Position numbers and translations under genes: made by a program
NCBI GenBank assembly: GCA_963765745.1
Contig: CAVXXM010000005.1
Coordinates: forward strand, 62,001-126,000
Source of the DNA: JAHFPN01 sp963765745
Lineage (GTDB): Bacteria > Pseudomonadota > Alphaproteobacteria > Rhizobiales > Xanthobacteraceae
Length of the DNA: 64,000 nt
Reading direction: 5' to 3'
In this document: one piece after another, positions 28,077 through 37,344 of the stretch
Layout of the letters: every line of letters starts with the position of its first letter
How positions within the stretch are numbered: the first letter of the stretch is position 1
The notes under the pieces: generated by a model
The model's database searches: none
Told to the model about the DNA's origin: nothing
The model's input: the letters and a program-made list of their open reading frames with translations, nothing else

Positions 28077-29072
28077 ATGCGCACGCGACCCCTCGGCAGG
28101 AACGGCCCGCCGGTCTCCGAGCTTGGCCTCGGCTGCATGGGCATGTCGGGCGGCTACGGTCCCGCCGACGACAAGGAGAGCATTGCGACGATCCATGCGG
28201 CGCTGGAGGCCGGCATCAATTATCTCGATACCGCCGACGTCTATGGCATGGGCCAGAATGAGATGCTGCTGCGCGAGGCGCTCAAGGGCGGGCGGCGCGA
28301 GCGCGCGTTCATCGGCGTCAAATTCGGCGCCCAGCGCGGGCCGGACGGCAAGTGGCTCGCCGTCAATACTCACCCGGACGCGGTGAAGACCTATCTCGCC
28401 TACACGCTGCGGCGGCTGGGGACCGACTACGTCGATCTGTATCAACCCGCGCGCGTCGATCCCAAGGTGCCGATCGAGGATACGGTCGGCGCCATCGCCG
28501 AAATGGTGAAGGCCGGCTACGTGCGCCACGTCGGGCTCTCCGAAGCGAGCGCGGCCACGATCCGGCGCGCGCACGCGGCGCATCCGATCGCCGCGCTGCA
28601 GATCGAGTATTCGATCTTCAGCCGCGGCATCGAGCGCGAGATTTTGCCGGCGGTGCGCGAGCTCGGTATCTCGGTGACGGCCTATGGCGTGCTGTCGCGC
28701 GGTCTGATCGCCGACCGGCCGCGCGGCGAAGCGGCGCCGCCCGGCGAAATCCGCACGCGCATGCCGCGCTTCCACGCCGATCACTATGCGCGCAATCTCG
28801 CGGCGGTCGATGCGTTACGGGCAATCGCCAAGGAAAAGGACTGCAGCGTCGCGCAGCTCGCCTTCGCCTGGGTGCGCTCGCGCGGCGAGGACGTGATTCC
28901 GCTGGTCGGCGCGCGGCGGCGCGATCAACTTGCGGAAGGGATCGGCTCGCTCGGCGTCGCGCTATCCGCGCCGGACCTCGCGCGCATCGACGCGGCCGTT
29001 CAGGCGAAAGGCGTGTCGGGCGAGCGCTATTCGCCGCACCTGCTGGAGCAGCTCGACAGCGAGCGCGGCTGA
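28077..29072 (+). CDS. Aldo/keto reductase without the canonical catalytic histidine
   Basis: This 331-residue (alpha/beta)8-barrel NADPH oxidoreductase opens RPLGRNGPPVSELGLGCMGMSGGYG as in the AKR13/YakC-like group. Catalytic D51, Y56 (YLDTADVYGMGQNE) and K82 (FIGVKFG) are present, but the fourth tetrad residue, usually His in QHRVD, is Ala125 (LYQPARVDPKVPIED). The cofactor-binding C-terminal segment (VIPLVGARRRDQLAEGIGSLGVAL) is intact. Sequences with PAR in place of QHR recur in rhizobial paralogues as far as I recall, so this looks like a subgroup trait rather than damage. Substrate unknown. It starts 11 bases after the pckA terminator. Confidence 0.85.
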   Translation: MRTRPLGRNGPPVSELGLGCMGMSGGYGPADDKESIATIHAALEAGINYLDTADVYGMGQNEMLLREALKGGRRERAFIGVKFGAQRGPDGKWLAVNTHPDAVKTYLAYTLRRLGTDYVDLYQPARVDPKVPIEDTVGAIAEMVKAGYVRHVGLSEASAATIRRAHAAHPIAALQIEYSIFSRGIEREILPAVRELGISVTAYGVLSRGLIADRPRGEAAPPGEIRTRMPRFHADHYARNLAAVDALRAIAKEKDCSVAQLAFAWVRSRGEDVIPLVGARRRDQLAEGIGSLGVALSAPDLARIDAAVQAKGVSGERYSPHLLEQLDSERG

Positions 29073-29083
29073 GGGCGCGGGCG

Positions 29084-29671
29084 CTAGCCGCGCAGGAATT
29101 CCTCGGCGCGGAACAGCGAGCGGAATTTGAGTTTCGCCGCTGCAAAAGTCTCCTCGGCGCCTTCCTGGCGATCGACCAAGGTGAATACGAGGGCGATCTC
29201 GGCGCCGGCGTCGCGCGCGGCCTCCGTGGCCTTCATCGCCGAGCCGCCGGTGGTGGTCACGTCCTCGATGATGGCGACGCGCTTGCCCGCGATCGACTCA
29301 TGCTTGGCAAGGCCCTCGACCAGGAGCTTGGCGCCGTGCTCTTTCGGCTTCTTGCGCACGAAGAAGCCGGGAAGCGGCCGGCCGGCGAGCGAGCTGAAGG
29401 CCGCGAGCGCGCCGGCGATCGGCACCGCGCCCATTTCCAGCCCGCCGATATAGTCGATCTTCTCGTCCTTGAGCGCCTCGAGCGTCAGCTGCGCGATCAG
29501 CGCGGCGCCCTCGGGGTCGAGCATCGTGGGCTTCATGTTGAAATAAAAATCGCTCTTGCGGCCGGAGGCGAGCGTGATCTCGCCGCGGCCGAAGGATTTT
29601 TCGCGGATGATCGCGGCGAGCCGCGCACGGGCGGTTTTTGGGTCGGGAAGGGCTCGTTGCGAGGCGGTCAT
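29084..29671 (-). CDS. pyrE: Orotate phosphoribosyltransferase
   Basis: This 195-residue enzyme joins orotate to PRPP to form OMP in de novo pyrimidine synthesis. It has the N-terminal KSFGRGEITLASGRKSDFYFNMK segment, IDYIGGLEMGAVPIAGAL, the flexible catalytic loop FFVRKKPKEHG and the PRPP-binding motif VAIIEDVTTTGGSAMKA. The length is typical. It converges on the aldo/keto reductase with 11 bases between. The doubled palindromic repeat lies in its upstream region. Confidence 0.95.
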   Translation of the reverse strand: MTASQRALPDPKTARARLAAIIREKSFGRGEITLASGRKSDFYFNMKPTMLDPEGAALIAQLTLEALKDEKIDYIGGLEMGAVPIAGALAAFSSLAGRPLPGFFVRKKPKEHGAKLLVEGLAKHESIAGKRVAIIEDVTTTGGSAMKATEAARDAGAEIALVFTLVDRQEGAEETFAAAKLKFRSLFRAEEFLRG

Positions 29672-29721
29672 GGGGTCTAGGTATCACCAAACGCCGTTGC
29701 GCTGAACCGGCGATCCACAGA

Positions 29722-29939
29722 GTTATTGCGGCCGTGCGTAGCGCGGGCCGGAATCCATAACCCGTTGTTCGCAACTCTGCACCTTTAGGATTCCGGCTCG
29801 CAGCTTCGCCTCACCGGATACGGAGGGGTTATTCCGGCCGCGCGTACCGGCCGAAATCCATAGCCCCGGAGTTCGCAACTCTTGCACCGTGCTATGGATT
29901 CCGGGCTCGCGGGCTTCGCCTGCACCCCGGAATGACGGA
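29722..29939. repeat. Two tandem copies of a ~105-base palindromic intergenic repeat
   Basis: Copy A (about 29722-29823) and copy B (about 29827-29939) share the order: TTATTsCGGCCG, a run ending GGCCG, AATCCATA, GTTCGCAACTCT, TGCACC, GGATTCCGG, CTCGC, GCTTCGCCT and CCGGA. Each folds back on itself. In copy B AATCCATAGC pairs perfectly with GCTATGGATT, and the outer ATTCCGG pairs with CCGGAAT. Similar palindromes with GGATTCCGGGCTCGC recur between genes in Bradyrhizobium and Rhodopseudomonas (recall of family knowledge). They fill nearly the whole 285-base gap between pyrE and polA. No transposase is linked. Confidence 0.75.
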
Positions 29940-29956
29940 GCAAAAAATGAGCGGCG

Positions 29957-32953
29957 CTAATGCGCCTCCTCCCAATTGTCGGCGGCGCGGGCGTCGACGT
30001 GGATCGGGACCGAAAGCGCCACGGCGGGCAGCGGCGCGTCCACCATCACCCTGGTCACGACCGGAAGGGTTTTTTCGACCTCGCTATTGGGCACCTCGAA
30101 CACCAGCTCGTCGTGCACCTGCAGGAGCATGCGCGCGGATAGTTTCGCCTTGGCGAGCGCGCCTTCCATGCGGATCATGGCGCGGCGGATGATGTCGGCG
30201 GCGGTGCCCTGCAGCCGCGCGTTGATCGCGGCGCGCTCCATGAAGGCGCGCATCGACGGGTTGTTGTCCTTGATCGAGGGGTAGTGGCACTTGCGGCCGA
30301 ACAGCGTCACCACATAGCCGTGCTTGCGCGCGAAGGCCTTGGTCTCCTCCATGTAGTCGCGGATGCCGGGAAAGCGCTCGAAATATTTCTTGATATAGGC
30401 GCCAGCTTCCTCGCGCGGGATGCCGAGCTGGTTGGCGAGCCCGAAGGCGGAAATGCCGTAGATGATGCCGAAATTGATCGCCTTGGCGCGGCGGCGCACA
30501 TCGGGCGGCATGTTCTTGATCGGCACGCCGAACATTTCGGAAGCGGTCATGGCGTGAATGTCGAGCCCGTCCTTGAAGGCTTTCTTTAGTGCTGTGATGT
30601 CGGCGATTTCCGCGAGCAAGCGCAGTTCGATCTGCGAATAGTCGGCGGAGACCAGCTTCGAACCCTTCACCGCCACGAAGGCGCGGCGGATCTTGCGGCC
30701 GTCCTCGGTGCGCGCGGGAATGTTCTGCAGGTTCGGGTCGGAGGAGGAGAGGCGGCCGGTGGGCGTGGAGGCCAGCGCGTAGGAGGTGTGCACGCGCTTG
30801 GTTTCGGGGTTCACATAGGTAGGCAGCGCGTCGGTGTAGTTGGATTTGAGCTTGGTGAGCGAGCGCCAGTCGAGAATTCTTTTCGGCAGCTCGTGGCCTT
30901 CTTCGGCCAGGTCTTCGAGCACGTTGGCGCGGGTGGACCAGGCGCCGGTCGGCGTCTTGGTGCCGCCGGGCAGCTTCATCTTGCCGAACAGAATGTCGCC
31001 GAGCTGCTTGGCGCTGCCCGGATTGAACCCTTCGCCGGCAAGCTCGCTGATTTCGTTTTCGAGGCGAGCGATCGATTGGGCGAACTCGCCGGAAAGCCGC
31101 GACAGGATCGCCCGATCGATGGAGATACCGGCGCGCTCCATGCGCATGAGCACGGCCACCAGCGGCCGCTCCAAGGTTTCGTACACCGTGGCCATGCTCT
31201 CGGAGACCAGGCGCGGCTTCAGCGCGCGCCAGAGGCGGAGCGTGACGTCGGCGTCCTCGGCGGCATAGTCGCTGGCCTTGTCGATCTCGACCAGATCGAA
31301 GCCGACGGAAGTCTTTCCCTTTCCGGCGACTTCCTCATATTTGATGGTGTCGTGGCCGAGGTGCTCCTTCGATAGCGTGTCCATGCCGTGGCCGTGCCGG
31401 CCCGCATCGAGCGCGTAGGAGAGCAGCATGGTGTCGTCGAGCGGCTTCACCTCGATGCCGTGGCGGGCGAGCACGAGCATGTCGTATTTCAGGTTCTGCC
31501 CGATCTTCAGCACGCTTTCGTCTTCAAGCATCGGCTTCAGGCGCGCGATCGCATCGCGGATCGGGATTTGCCCAGGCACCAGTCCGCCGCCGGATAAGAG
31601 ATCGCCGTCGGTGCGATGGCCGAGCGGGATGTAGCAGGCCTCGTTCGGCGCCAGCGCCAGCGACACGCCGACCAGCTCGGCCTGCATGGCGTCGAGCGAG
31701 GTGGTTTCGGTGTCTACGGCGACGAGCCCTTGGTCGGTCGCTTTCGCGACCCATGCTTCCAGCCGCTTCAGGTCGCGCACCGTCTCGTATTTCGAGCGGT
31801 CGACCTTGGTGGACTTCGCTTCCTTCGCGCGCGTGGCGGCGAGGGCTTGGGGCGTCAATGCATCTGCCGGAGCCTTGTCGCTTTTAGCCTGGGAGGAGGG
31901 GGCGGCCGGCGAAGCCTTGCGGGAGGGCTCTTTGGTGGGCTCTGGCTCGGCTTGCTTCGCCAAGAGCTTCGGGACCGAGCTGCCGCCCGCTTTCAGCTTC
32001 GGGTCCGGCTCGACTTCTTCGGAATCGACGCTCAAGCCCTCGGCCACGCGCTTGGTCAGCGTGGTGAATTCCATGGCCTTCAAAAACGCGACCGCGCGCT
32101 TGCCGTCGATCTCGTGCATGGCGAGGTCGTTCAGCGGAATCGGAACCGGCGCCTTGTCGTCGAGCAACGCAAGCTTCTTGGAAAGGCGGGCCTGATCGGC
32201 AAACTGAATCAAGGACTCGCGCCGCTTGTCCTGCTTGATGTCCTTGGCGTTCTTCAGGAGCGTTTCGAGATCGCCATATTCCTGGATAAGCAAGGCCGCG
32301 GTCTTGATCCCGATGCCGGGAACGCCGGGAATGTTGTCGGAGCTGTCGCCGGCCAGTGCCTGCACCTCGACGACGCGCTCGGGCTCGACGCCGAACTTCT
32401 CCTCGACTTCCTTGGCGCCGATCCGGCGTTCGTTGCCCGGCATCGGGTCGTACATGACGACGCCCGGGCGAACGAGCTGCATCAGGTCCTTGTCGCCGGC
32501 GATGATGGTGACGTCGGCGCCGGCCTTCAGCGCTTCGCGCGTGTAGGTCGCGATCAGATCGTCGGCCTCGTAACCCTTGGCCTCGATCGGAATCAAGCTG
32601 AAGGCCTTCACCACCTCGCGCATCAGCGGGAATTGCGGGATGAGATCGGCCGGCGGCTCGTCGCGGTGCGCCTTGTATTCGGGATAGATTGCGGTGCGGA
32701 ACGTATCGCCCGAGGCGTCGAACACGACGCCGATGTGGGTCGGCTTCACGCCGTCGAGGCCGTCGCGCAGCAACTTCCACAGCATCGAGCAGAAGTTCAT
32801 CACCGCGCCGACCGGCAGGCCGTCCGAGCGCGTGAAGGCCTTGCCGCGCGCCTGGGCGGCTTTGAACATCGCGAAATAAGCGCGGAAAATGTAGGACGAG
32901 CCATCGACCAGAAAGAGATGGTCGCGCTTATCGGATTTGCTGGATTTCGCCAT
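29957..32953 (-). CDS. polA: DNA polymerase I
   Basis: This 998-residue protein fills DNA gaps in repair and lagging-strand maturation. Domains in order: the 5'-3' exonuclease (LFLVDGSSYIFRAYFAM, DDLIATYTREAL, IIAGDKDLMQLV, SDNIPGVPGIGIKTA; residues 1-300), a Ser/Ala/Lys/Pro-rich linker (about 310-385), a 3'-5' exonuclease with apparently intact acidic residues (VAVDTETTSLDAMQAELVG), and the polymerase with motif A DYSQIELRLLAEI, motif B RRRAKAINFGIIYGISAFG and motif C LLQVHDELVFEVP. It ends 18 bases beyond the palindromic repeat. The start at 32953 lacks a strong ribosome binding site. Confidence 0.97.
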   Translation of the reverse strand: MAKSSKSDKRDHLFLVDGSSYIFRAYFAMFKAAQARGKAFTRSDGLPVGAVMNFCSMLWKLLRDGLDGVKPTHIGVVFDASGDTFRTAIYPEYKAHRDEPPADLIPQFPLMREVVKAFSLIPIEAKGYEADDLIATYTREALKAGADVTIIAGDKDLMQLVRPGVVMYDPMPGNERRIGAKEVEEKFGVEPERVVEVQALAGDSSDNIPGVPGIGIKTAALLIQEYGDLETLLKNAKDIKQDKRRESLIQFADQARLSKKLALLDDKAPVPIPLNDLAMHEIDGKRAVAFLKAMEFTTLTKRVAEGLSVDSEEVEPDPKLKAGGSSVPKLLAKQAEPEPTKEPSRKASPAAPSSQAKSDKAPADALTPQALAATRAKEAKSTKVDRSKYETVRDLKRLEAWVAKATDQGLVAVDTETTSLDAMQAELVGVSLALAPNEACYIPLGHRTDGDLLSGGGLVPGQIPIRDAIARLKPMLEDESVLKIGQNLKYDMLVLARHGIEVKPLDDTMLLSYALDAGRHGHGMDTLSKEHLGHDTIKYEEVAGKGKTSVGFDLVEIDKASDYAAEDADVTLRLWRALKPRLVSESMATVYETLERPLVAVLMRMERAGISIDRAILSRLSGEFAQSIARLENEISELAGEGFNPGSAKQLGDILFGKMKLPGGTKTPTGAWSTRANVLEDLAEEGHELPKRILDWRSLTKLKSNYTDALPTYVNPETKRVHTSYALASTPTGRLSSSDPNLQNIPARTEDGRKIRRAFVAVKGSKLVSADYSQIELRLLAEIADITALKKAFKDGLDIHAMTASEMFGVPIKNMPPDVRRRAKAINFGIIYGISAFGLANQLGIPREEAGAYIKKYFERFPGIRDYMEETKAFARKHGYVVTLFGRKCHYPSIKDNNPSMRAFMERAAINARLQGTAADIIRRAMIRMEGALAKAKLSARMLLQVHDELVFEVPNSEVEKTLPVVTRVMVDAPLPAVALSVPIHVDARAADNWEEAH

Positions 32954-33026
32954 CGGACGCCCTTTGCGCCACGATGCCGAAGACCGGCGGCGCCGACAAC
33001 CCCGGCGCGGTCTTATCTGTTAAGCG

Positions 33027-34061
33027 TTATTCCGCGGGCTGCAGCATCGGGCGGCGTGGCCGGTCGAAACGCAGCCAGGCCGGCCGCTCGAACAGGAAGC
33101 GGAGCGGCGTGTTGCGCACGAGAAGTTGCAGGAGAAGCGGGCCTGCGATCGCGAACAGGGTAACGATCAGCGCGACCGTACCGAGATCGGGGATGATCCC
33201 GGTCTTCAGGAGCACATAGCGCGTCGCCGCCATCGGCAGAAAGAAGGCGAGATAGATCGTGATCGAATGCTGGCCGGCATAGCGCAGCACATCGAGGAAG
33301 CGCACTCTGGAGAGCAGCGCGGAAAGCGCGATCACGGCAGCCGCGCCGACGAAGCCCATTAAGAGCGAAATGCCGGGCACGAAGGCGAGGCCTGAGACCA
33401 CCATCAGGCCGTTGATCGGGGCCCAGACCACGAGAGCCGCGATCGCGAGCTTCGGGCGCTCCTGCACGGCGCGGGCGAGTGTGAAGAAATGCGTGCAGAG
33501 CCAGTAGCCGGCGTAGAAATAGACGAAGCGGGAGGCGAACTCGTCCACCAGCGTGTTGCCGGTCTTGATCCGGAGCGACTCGAGCGCGATGCCGGCTATA
33601 AATATAAGAAGCGGCGGCGCGCGGCGCGTGAGCTTGGTCACGACGAAAAGGACGGGCAGGAGATAGATGAACCAGAGCGTGCCGAACGGATCGATGAAGG
33701 AGTGGAGATAAAGTTGGACCACTCCGAGCGCGCCCACTTCGCCCGTGAGCCCGGGCGCCTTGAAGCCGATCTGGATCGTGAGCCACAGCACGTAGAAATA
33801 GACGAAGTGCCAGACGCGGCGATCGAGATAGCTCGCCCAGTCGCGGTCGATGACGCGGGCCAGGAACAGGCCCGAGATCAGGAAGAAGTCGGGCATGCGG
33901 AACGGCTTGGCGAAATCGGAAACCGCATGCATCCAGCTCTGCTGGCCGGCCGCGAACTCGACGCCGAAGGTCGAATGCATCAACACCACCATGACGATGC
34001 AAAAGCCCTTGGCGTAATCGACCCAGTCGATGCGTTCCTTGCTAGCGTGCGACGTCTGCAT
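33027..34061 (-). CDS. Acyltransferase family 3 membrane protein
   Basis: This 344-residue protein starts at ATG 34061 behind a clear ribosome binding site (GGAGAAGG). It has about 10 transmembrane helices and the acyltransferase-3 opening ERIDWVDYAKGFCIVMVVLMHSTFGVE, with the catalytic-type histidine in LMHST, followed by MPDFFLISGLFLARV and FRM/YLDRRVWHFVYFY. These enzymes O-acylate extracellular or periplasmic sugars. The substrate is not evident; no polysaccharide cluster surrounds it. The longer frame up to 34538 overlaps hrpB antisense and is non-coding by appearance. It diverges from hrpB. Confidence 0.85.
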   Translation of the reverse strand: MQTSHASKERIDWVDYAKGFCIVMVVLMHSTFGVEFAAGQQSWMHAVSDFAKPFRMPDFFLISGLFLARVIDRDWASYLDRRVWHFVYFYVLWLTIQIGFKAPGLTGEVGALGVVQLYLHSFIDPFGTLWFIYLLPVLFVVTKLTRRAPPLLIFIAGIALESLRIKTGNTLVDEFASRFVYFYAGYWLCTHFFTLARAVQERPKLAIAALVVWAPINGLMVVSGLAFVPGISLLMGFVGAAAVIALSALLSRVRFLDVLRYAGQHSITIYLAFFLPMAATRYVLLKTGIIPDLGTVALIVTLFAIAGPLLLQLLVRNTPLRFLFERPAWLRFDRPRRPMLQPAE

Positions 34062-34206
34062 TTCCTTCTCCGAATCCGCCGCCTGTCCCGAAACGGGACG
34101 GACGCCGCCTTTCGCCCTTGCCGTCGCAAACGCCGTGCCGGAGCGAGCTTTACCCTCCGCCCGCGGCCCGCTATGCGCGGCCGGCGGACGATCCAAGCAT
34201 GAGACG

Positions 34207-36681
34207 ATGATTAATCCCGTTCGCGATCCCTTGCCGGTCGACGAGGCGCTACCGCGTCTGCGCGAAGCGCTCGTTTCGGGACGCTCGGCCGTGCTCGTGG
34301 CGCCGCCGGGCGCCGGCAAGACGACGCGGGTGCCGCTCTCATTGCTCAACGAGCCTTGGGTCGCGGGGCGAAAAATTCTGGTGCTCGAGCCGCGGCGGCT
34401 GGCGGCGCGGGCGGCAGCGGCCCGGATGGCCTGGCACCTCGGCGAGGCTGCCGGCGAGACGGTCGGCTTCCGGGTGCGCTTCGGCTCGAAAACCTCGCGC
34501 AAGACCCGGATCGAGGTGGTGACCGAGGGAGTGTTCACGCGGTTCGCACTCGACGATCCGGAATTGAAGGGGATCGCCGCGGTGCTGTTCGACGAATTTC
34601 ACGAGCGTTCGCTCGATGCGGATCTGGGGCTCGCGCTCGCGCTCGATGCGCGCGGGGGACTGCGCGAGGATCTCCGTATCCTCGCTATGTCGGCGACGCT
34701 CGACGGCGCGCGGGTGGCGAAACTGCTCGGCGATGCGCCGGTGATCGAAAGCCAGGGCCGCGCCTTCGAGGTCGAGACGCGCTATCTCGGCCGCGATGCG
34801 CGCGCGCCGATCGAGCGGCAGATGGCGGACGCGATCTCGCGCGCCGTGCGCGAGGAGCCGGGCTCGGTGCTGGCGTTCTTGCCGGGCGCCGCGGAAATCC
34901 GCCGCACCGGCGATTTCGTGCGCGAGCGCATATCCGATCCCGCGATCGACGTGGTGCCGCTTTACGGTGCGCTCGACGCCGACGTGCAGGATCGGGCGAT
35001 TTCGCCCGCGCCGCCGGGCCGGCGCAAGATCGTGCTGGCGACCTCGATCGCGGAAACCTCGCTGACCATCGAAGGCGTGCGGGTCGTGGTCGATTCGGGG
35101 CTCTCGCGCGTGCCGCGCTTCGAGCCGGCGGTGGCGCTGACGCGGCTCGAGACCGTGCGCGTATCGCGCGCTTCCGCCGACCAGCGCCGCGGGCGCGCCG
35201 GGCGCACGGAGCCCGGCGTCTGCTATCGGCTGTGGGACGAGCCGGAGACCCGAAGCCTCATCCCGTTCGCGCAGCCGGAAATTCTCGCGGCCGATCTTTC
35301 TTCTCTCATGTTGGACCTTGCGGTCTGGGGCGTAGCCGATCCGGGCAAGCTCGCCTGGCTCGATCCGCCACCCGGCCCGGCGGTGGCCGAGGCGCGCAGC
35401 CTGTTGCGGGAACTCGGCGCGATCGATGCTGAGGGCCGCATCACGGCGCTCGGCAAGAAACTTGCGAAGCTTCCATTGCCGCCGCGCTTGTCCGCCATGA
35501 TCGTGGCGGCCGCCGAGGAGGACCAAGCGCAGCTCGCCGCCGAGATCGCCGCGGTGGTGTCGGAGCGCGGCCTCGGCGGCGACGACGTGGATCTCTCCCA
35601 TCGCATCGAGAATTTCCGCCGCGACCGCTCGCAGCGGGCGGAGCAGGCACGGCGTTTGGCTGGCCAATGGGCCGAGACGGCCGGCGGAAAGCCGCGCGAG
35701 AGCAAGCCGGGCCATGCCGGCGCGCTGCTCGCGCTCGCCTATCCGGATCGGGTCGCCAAGGCTCGGGCGGGTAAGCGTGGCGCGTTCCTGTTGGAGAACG
35801 GCCGCGGCGCCGCACTCGATCCGACGCAGGCGCTTGCGCGCGAGCCGTATCTAGCGGTCGCGGAACTGGCCGGCAGCGCCAACGAGGCTCGCATCCTGCT
35901 CGCGGCGAAGCTGGATGAGGCGGAGCTGGTGCGCTGCTTCGCGGATCGGATCGAGGAGACTATCGAAGTCGCTTTCGACGAAAAGGCTTTGGCCGTGCGG
36001 GCGCGCGGCGTACGGAAGCTCGGCGCACTGATCTTGGCCGATCGCCCGCTCGCGGTGAAACCGGGTGAGGAAACCGCTCAAGTGCTCGCCGATGGATTCA
36101 TTCGTCTCGGCCTGGAGCGGCTTCCCTGGACCGATGCGGCGAGCCAGTGGCTGGCGCGAGTACGTTTTATGCGCGCGCTCGAGGGTGAGCCATGGCCCGA
36201 TCTTTCCGAAGCCACGCTGACGGCGCGCGCGGGCGAATGGCTTGTTCCGATGTTCGCGGGCAAGACGGCCGTGTCCCAGGTGGCGGGCGAGGACTTGGCG
36301 CGCGCGCTGCGTGCGTTGTTACCCCACGCGCTGGCGCTGCGTCTCGACAAGGAGGCGCCCTCTCATCTCGCCGTCCCGACCGGCTCGCAGCTCATGATCG
36401 ACTACACGGCCGAAGGCGACCCGGCGCTCGCGGTGCGGGTGCAGGAGCTGTTCGGACTTGACCGGCATCCCTCGGTCGGCAACGGCCGCGTGCCGCTCAC
36501 GCTGTCGCTGTTGTCACCGGCGCAGCGACCGATCCAGGTGACGAAGGACTTGCCCGCCTTCTGGCGCGGCTCCTGGGCCGAGGTGAGGCGGGAGTTGCGC
36601 GGGCGCTATCCGAAGCATCCTTGGCCCGACGATCCGCTCGCCGCCGCGCCTACGCGTCGTGCCAAGCCGCGGAAACGGTAA
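34207..36681 (+). CDS. hrpB: ATP-dependent helicase HrpB (DEAH family)
   Basis: From ATG 34207 the product is 824 residues, the normal HrpB size. Motifs: PPGAGKTTRVPLSLL (motif I), LEPRRLAARAAAARMA (Ia), DEFHERSLDADLGLAL (DExH box), LAMSATLDG (III), VLATSIAETSLTIEGV (V) and ADQRRGRAGRTEPGVCYRLW (VI), followed by HA2 and the HrpB-specific C-terminal region ending GSWAEVRRELRGRYPKHPWPDDP. Bacterial HrpB is an RNA helicase of poorly defined role. The frame extends 59 codons upstream into the acyltransferase region; the chosen ATG is where similarity to the family would begin. Confidence 0.95.
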   Translation: MINPVRDPLPVDEALPRLREALVSGRSAVLVAPPGAGKTTRVPLSLLNEPWVAGRKILVLEPRRLAARAAAARMAWHLGEAAGETVGFRVRFGSKTSRKTRIEVVTEGVFTRFALDDPELKGIAAVLFDEFHERSLDADLGLALALDARGGLREDLRILAMSATLDGARVAKLLGDAPVIESQGRAFEVETRYLGRDARAPIERQMADAISRAVREEPGSVLAFLPGAAEIRRTGDFVRERISDPAIDVVPLYGALDADVQDRAISPAPPGRRKIVLATSIAETSLTIEGVRVVVDSGLSRVPRFEPAVALTRLETVRVSRASADQRRGRAGRTEPGVCYRLWDEPETRSLIPFAQPEILAADLSSLMLDLAVWGVADPGKLAWLDPPPGPAVAEARSLLRELGAIDAEGRITALGKKLAKLPLPPRLSAMIVAAAEEDQAQLAAEIAAVVSERGLGGDDVDLSHRIENFRRDRSQRAEQARRLAGQWAETAGGKPRESKPGHAGALLALAYPDRVAKARAGKRGAFLLENGRGAALDPTQALAREPYLAVAELAGSANEARILLAAKLDEAELVRCFADRIEETIEVAFDEKALAVRARGVRKLGALILADRPLAVKPGEETAQVLADGFIRLGLERLPWTDAASQWLARVRFMRALEGEPWPDLSEATLTARAGEWLVPMFAGKTAVSQVAGEDLARALRALLPHALALRLDKEAPSHLAVPTGSQLMIDYTAEGDPALAVRVQELFGLDRHPSVGNGRVPLTLSLLSPAQRPIQVTKDLPAFWRGSWAEVRRELRGRYPKHPWPDDPLAAAPTRRAKPRKR

Positions 36682-36769
36682 TCGTTCGTTCACCATCGCG
36701 GCAAGCGCTGCGGCCTATTTACCGAGCGGTTGCTACACGCCGCCTAGGCTGCGCAAACGGGAGCCGCGC

Positions 36770-37291
36770 ATGCTCAGATCTCTTCTCTTTGTTGTCGGTG
36801 TCGTTCTCGCGGTCGCCTATTTCGCGCCCGATCTGGTGAGCCGGCTGATCAACGGCGAGCCGAGCGCGGCGACGGTGCGTCCCTTGAGCGCGACCCCGGA
36901 AAGCGAAAGCCCGGCGTCGGGCAGCATCACGCGCATCTCGGCCGACCGGAACGGTCATTATGTATCCGACATCCAGGTCAATGGCCGTACGTTGAACGCA
37001 ATCGTCGATACGGGCGCGACGCTGGTGGCGCTGCGCTACGAGGATGCCCGCGCGCTCGGCATCGTGTTTCCCGGCGACCGCTTCGATGTAGGGGTGCGCA
37101 CGGCCAACGGAAGCGCACAGGCACGGAGGGTACGGTTGCGCTCGGTGCGGGTGGGGGCGATCTCGCTCAACGACGTGGATGCGCTGGTGATGAGCGAGGG
37201 CATGCTCGGCATGAATCTCCTCGGCATGAGCTTCCTCAAGCGCCTGTCGCGCTACGAGGTGCGGGGCTCGACGCTCGTGCTCGAGCGCTAA
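36770..37291 (+). CDS. Retropepsin-like aspartic protease (clan AA, TIGR02281 type)
   Basis: This 173-residue protein has an N-terminal membrane anchor (LRSLLFVVGVVLAVAYFAPDLV), a short Ser/Pro-rich linker and a single aspartyl-protease-like domain with the active-site motif NAIVDTGATLVALRYEDARALGI and the later GMLGMNLLGMSFLKRL segment. One DTG motif means it must dimerise to be active, as retropepsins do. Predicted to be a membrane-bound periplasmic protease, function unknown. It lies 88 bases after hrpB. Start selected at ATG 36770. Confidence 0.82.
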   Translation: MLRSLLFVVGVVLAVAYFAPDLVSRLINGEPSAATVRPLSATPESESPASGSITRISADRNGHYVSDIQVNGRTLNAIVDTGATLVALRYEDARALGIVFPGDRFDVGVRTANGSAQARRVRLRSVRVGAISLNDVDALVMSEGMLGMNLLGMSFLKRLSRYEVRGSTLVLER

Positions 37292-37344
37292 CCAGCGCTG
37301 GCGAAGCCTCCTCCAGCGTCCCGGTTTCGTGGTATGTGGCGGCC

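Noticed and set aside
29722..29939. CRISPR-like tandem repeat
   Set aside because: There are only two copies of ~105 bases with internal palindromes and no regular spacers or cas genes.
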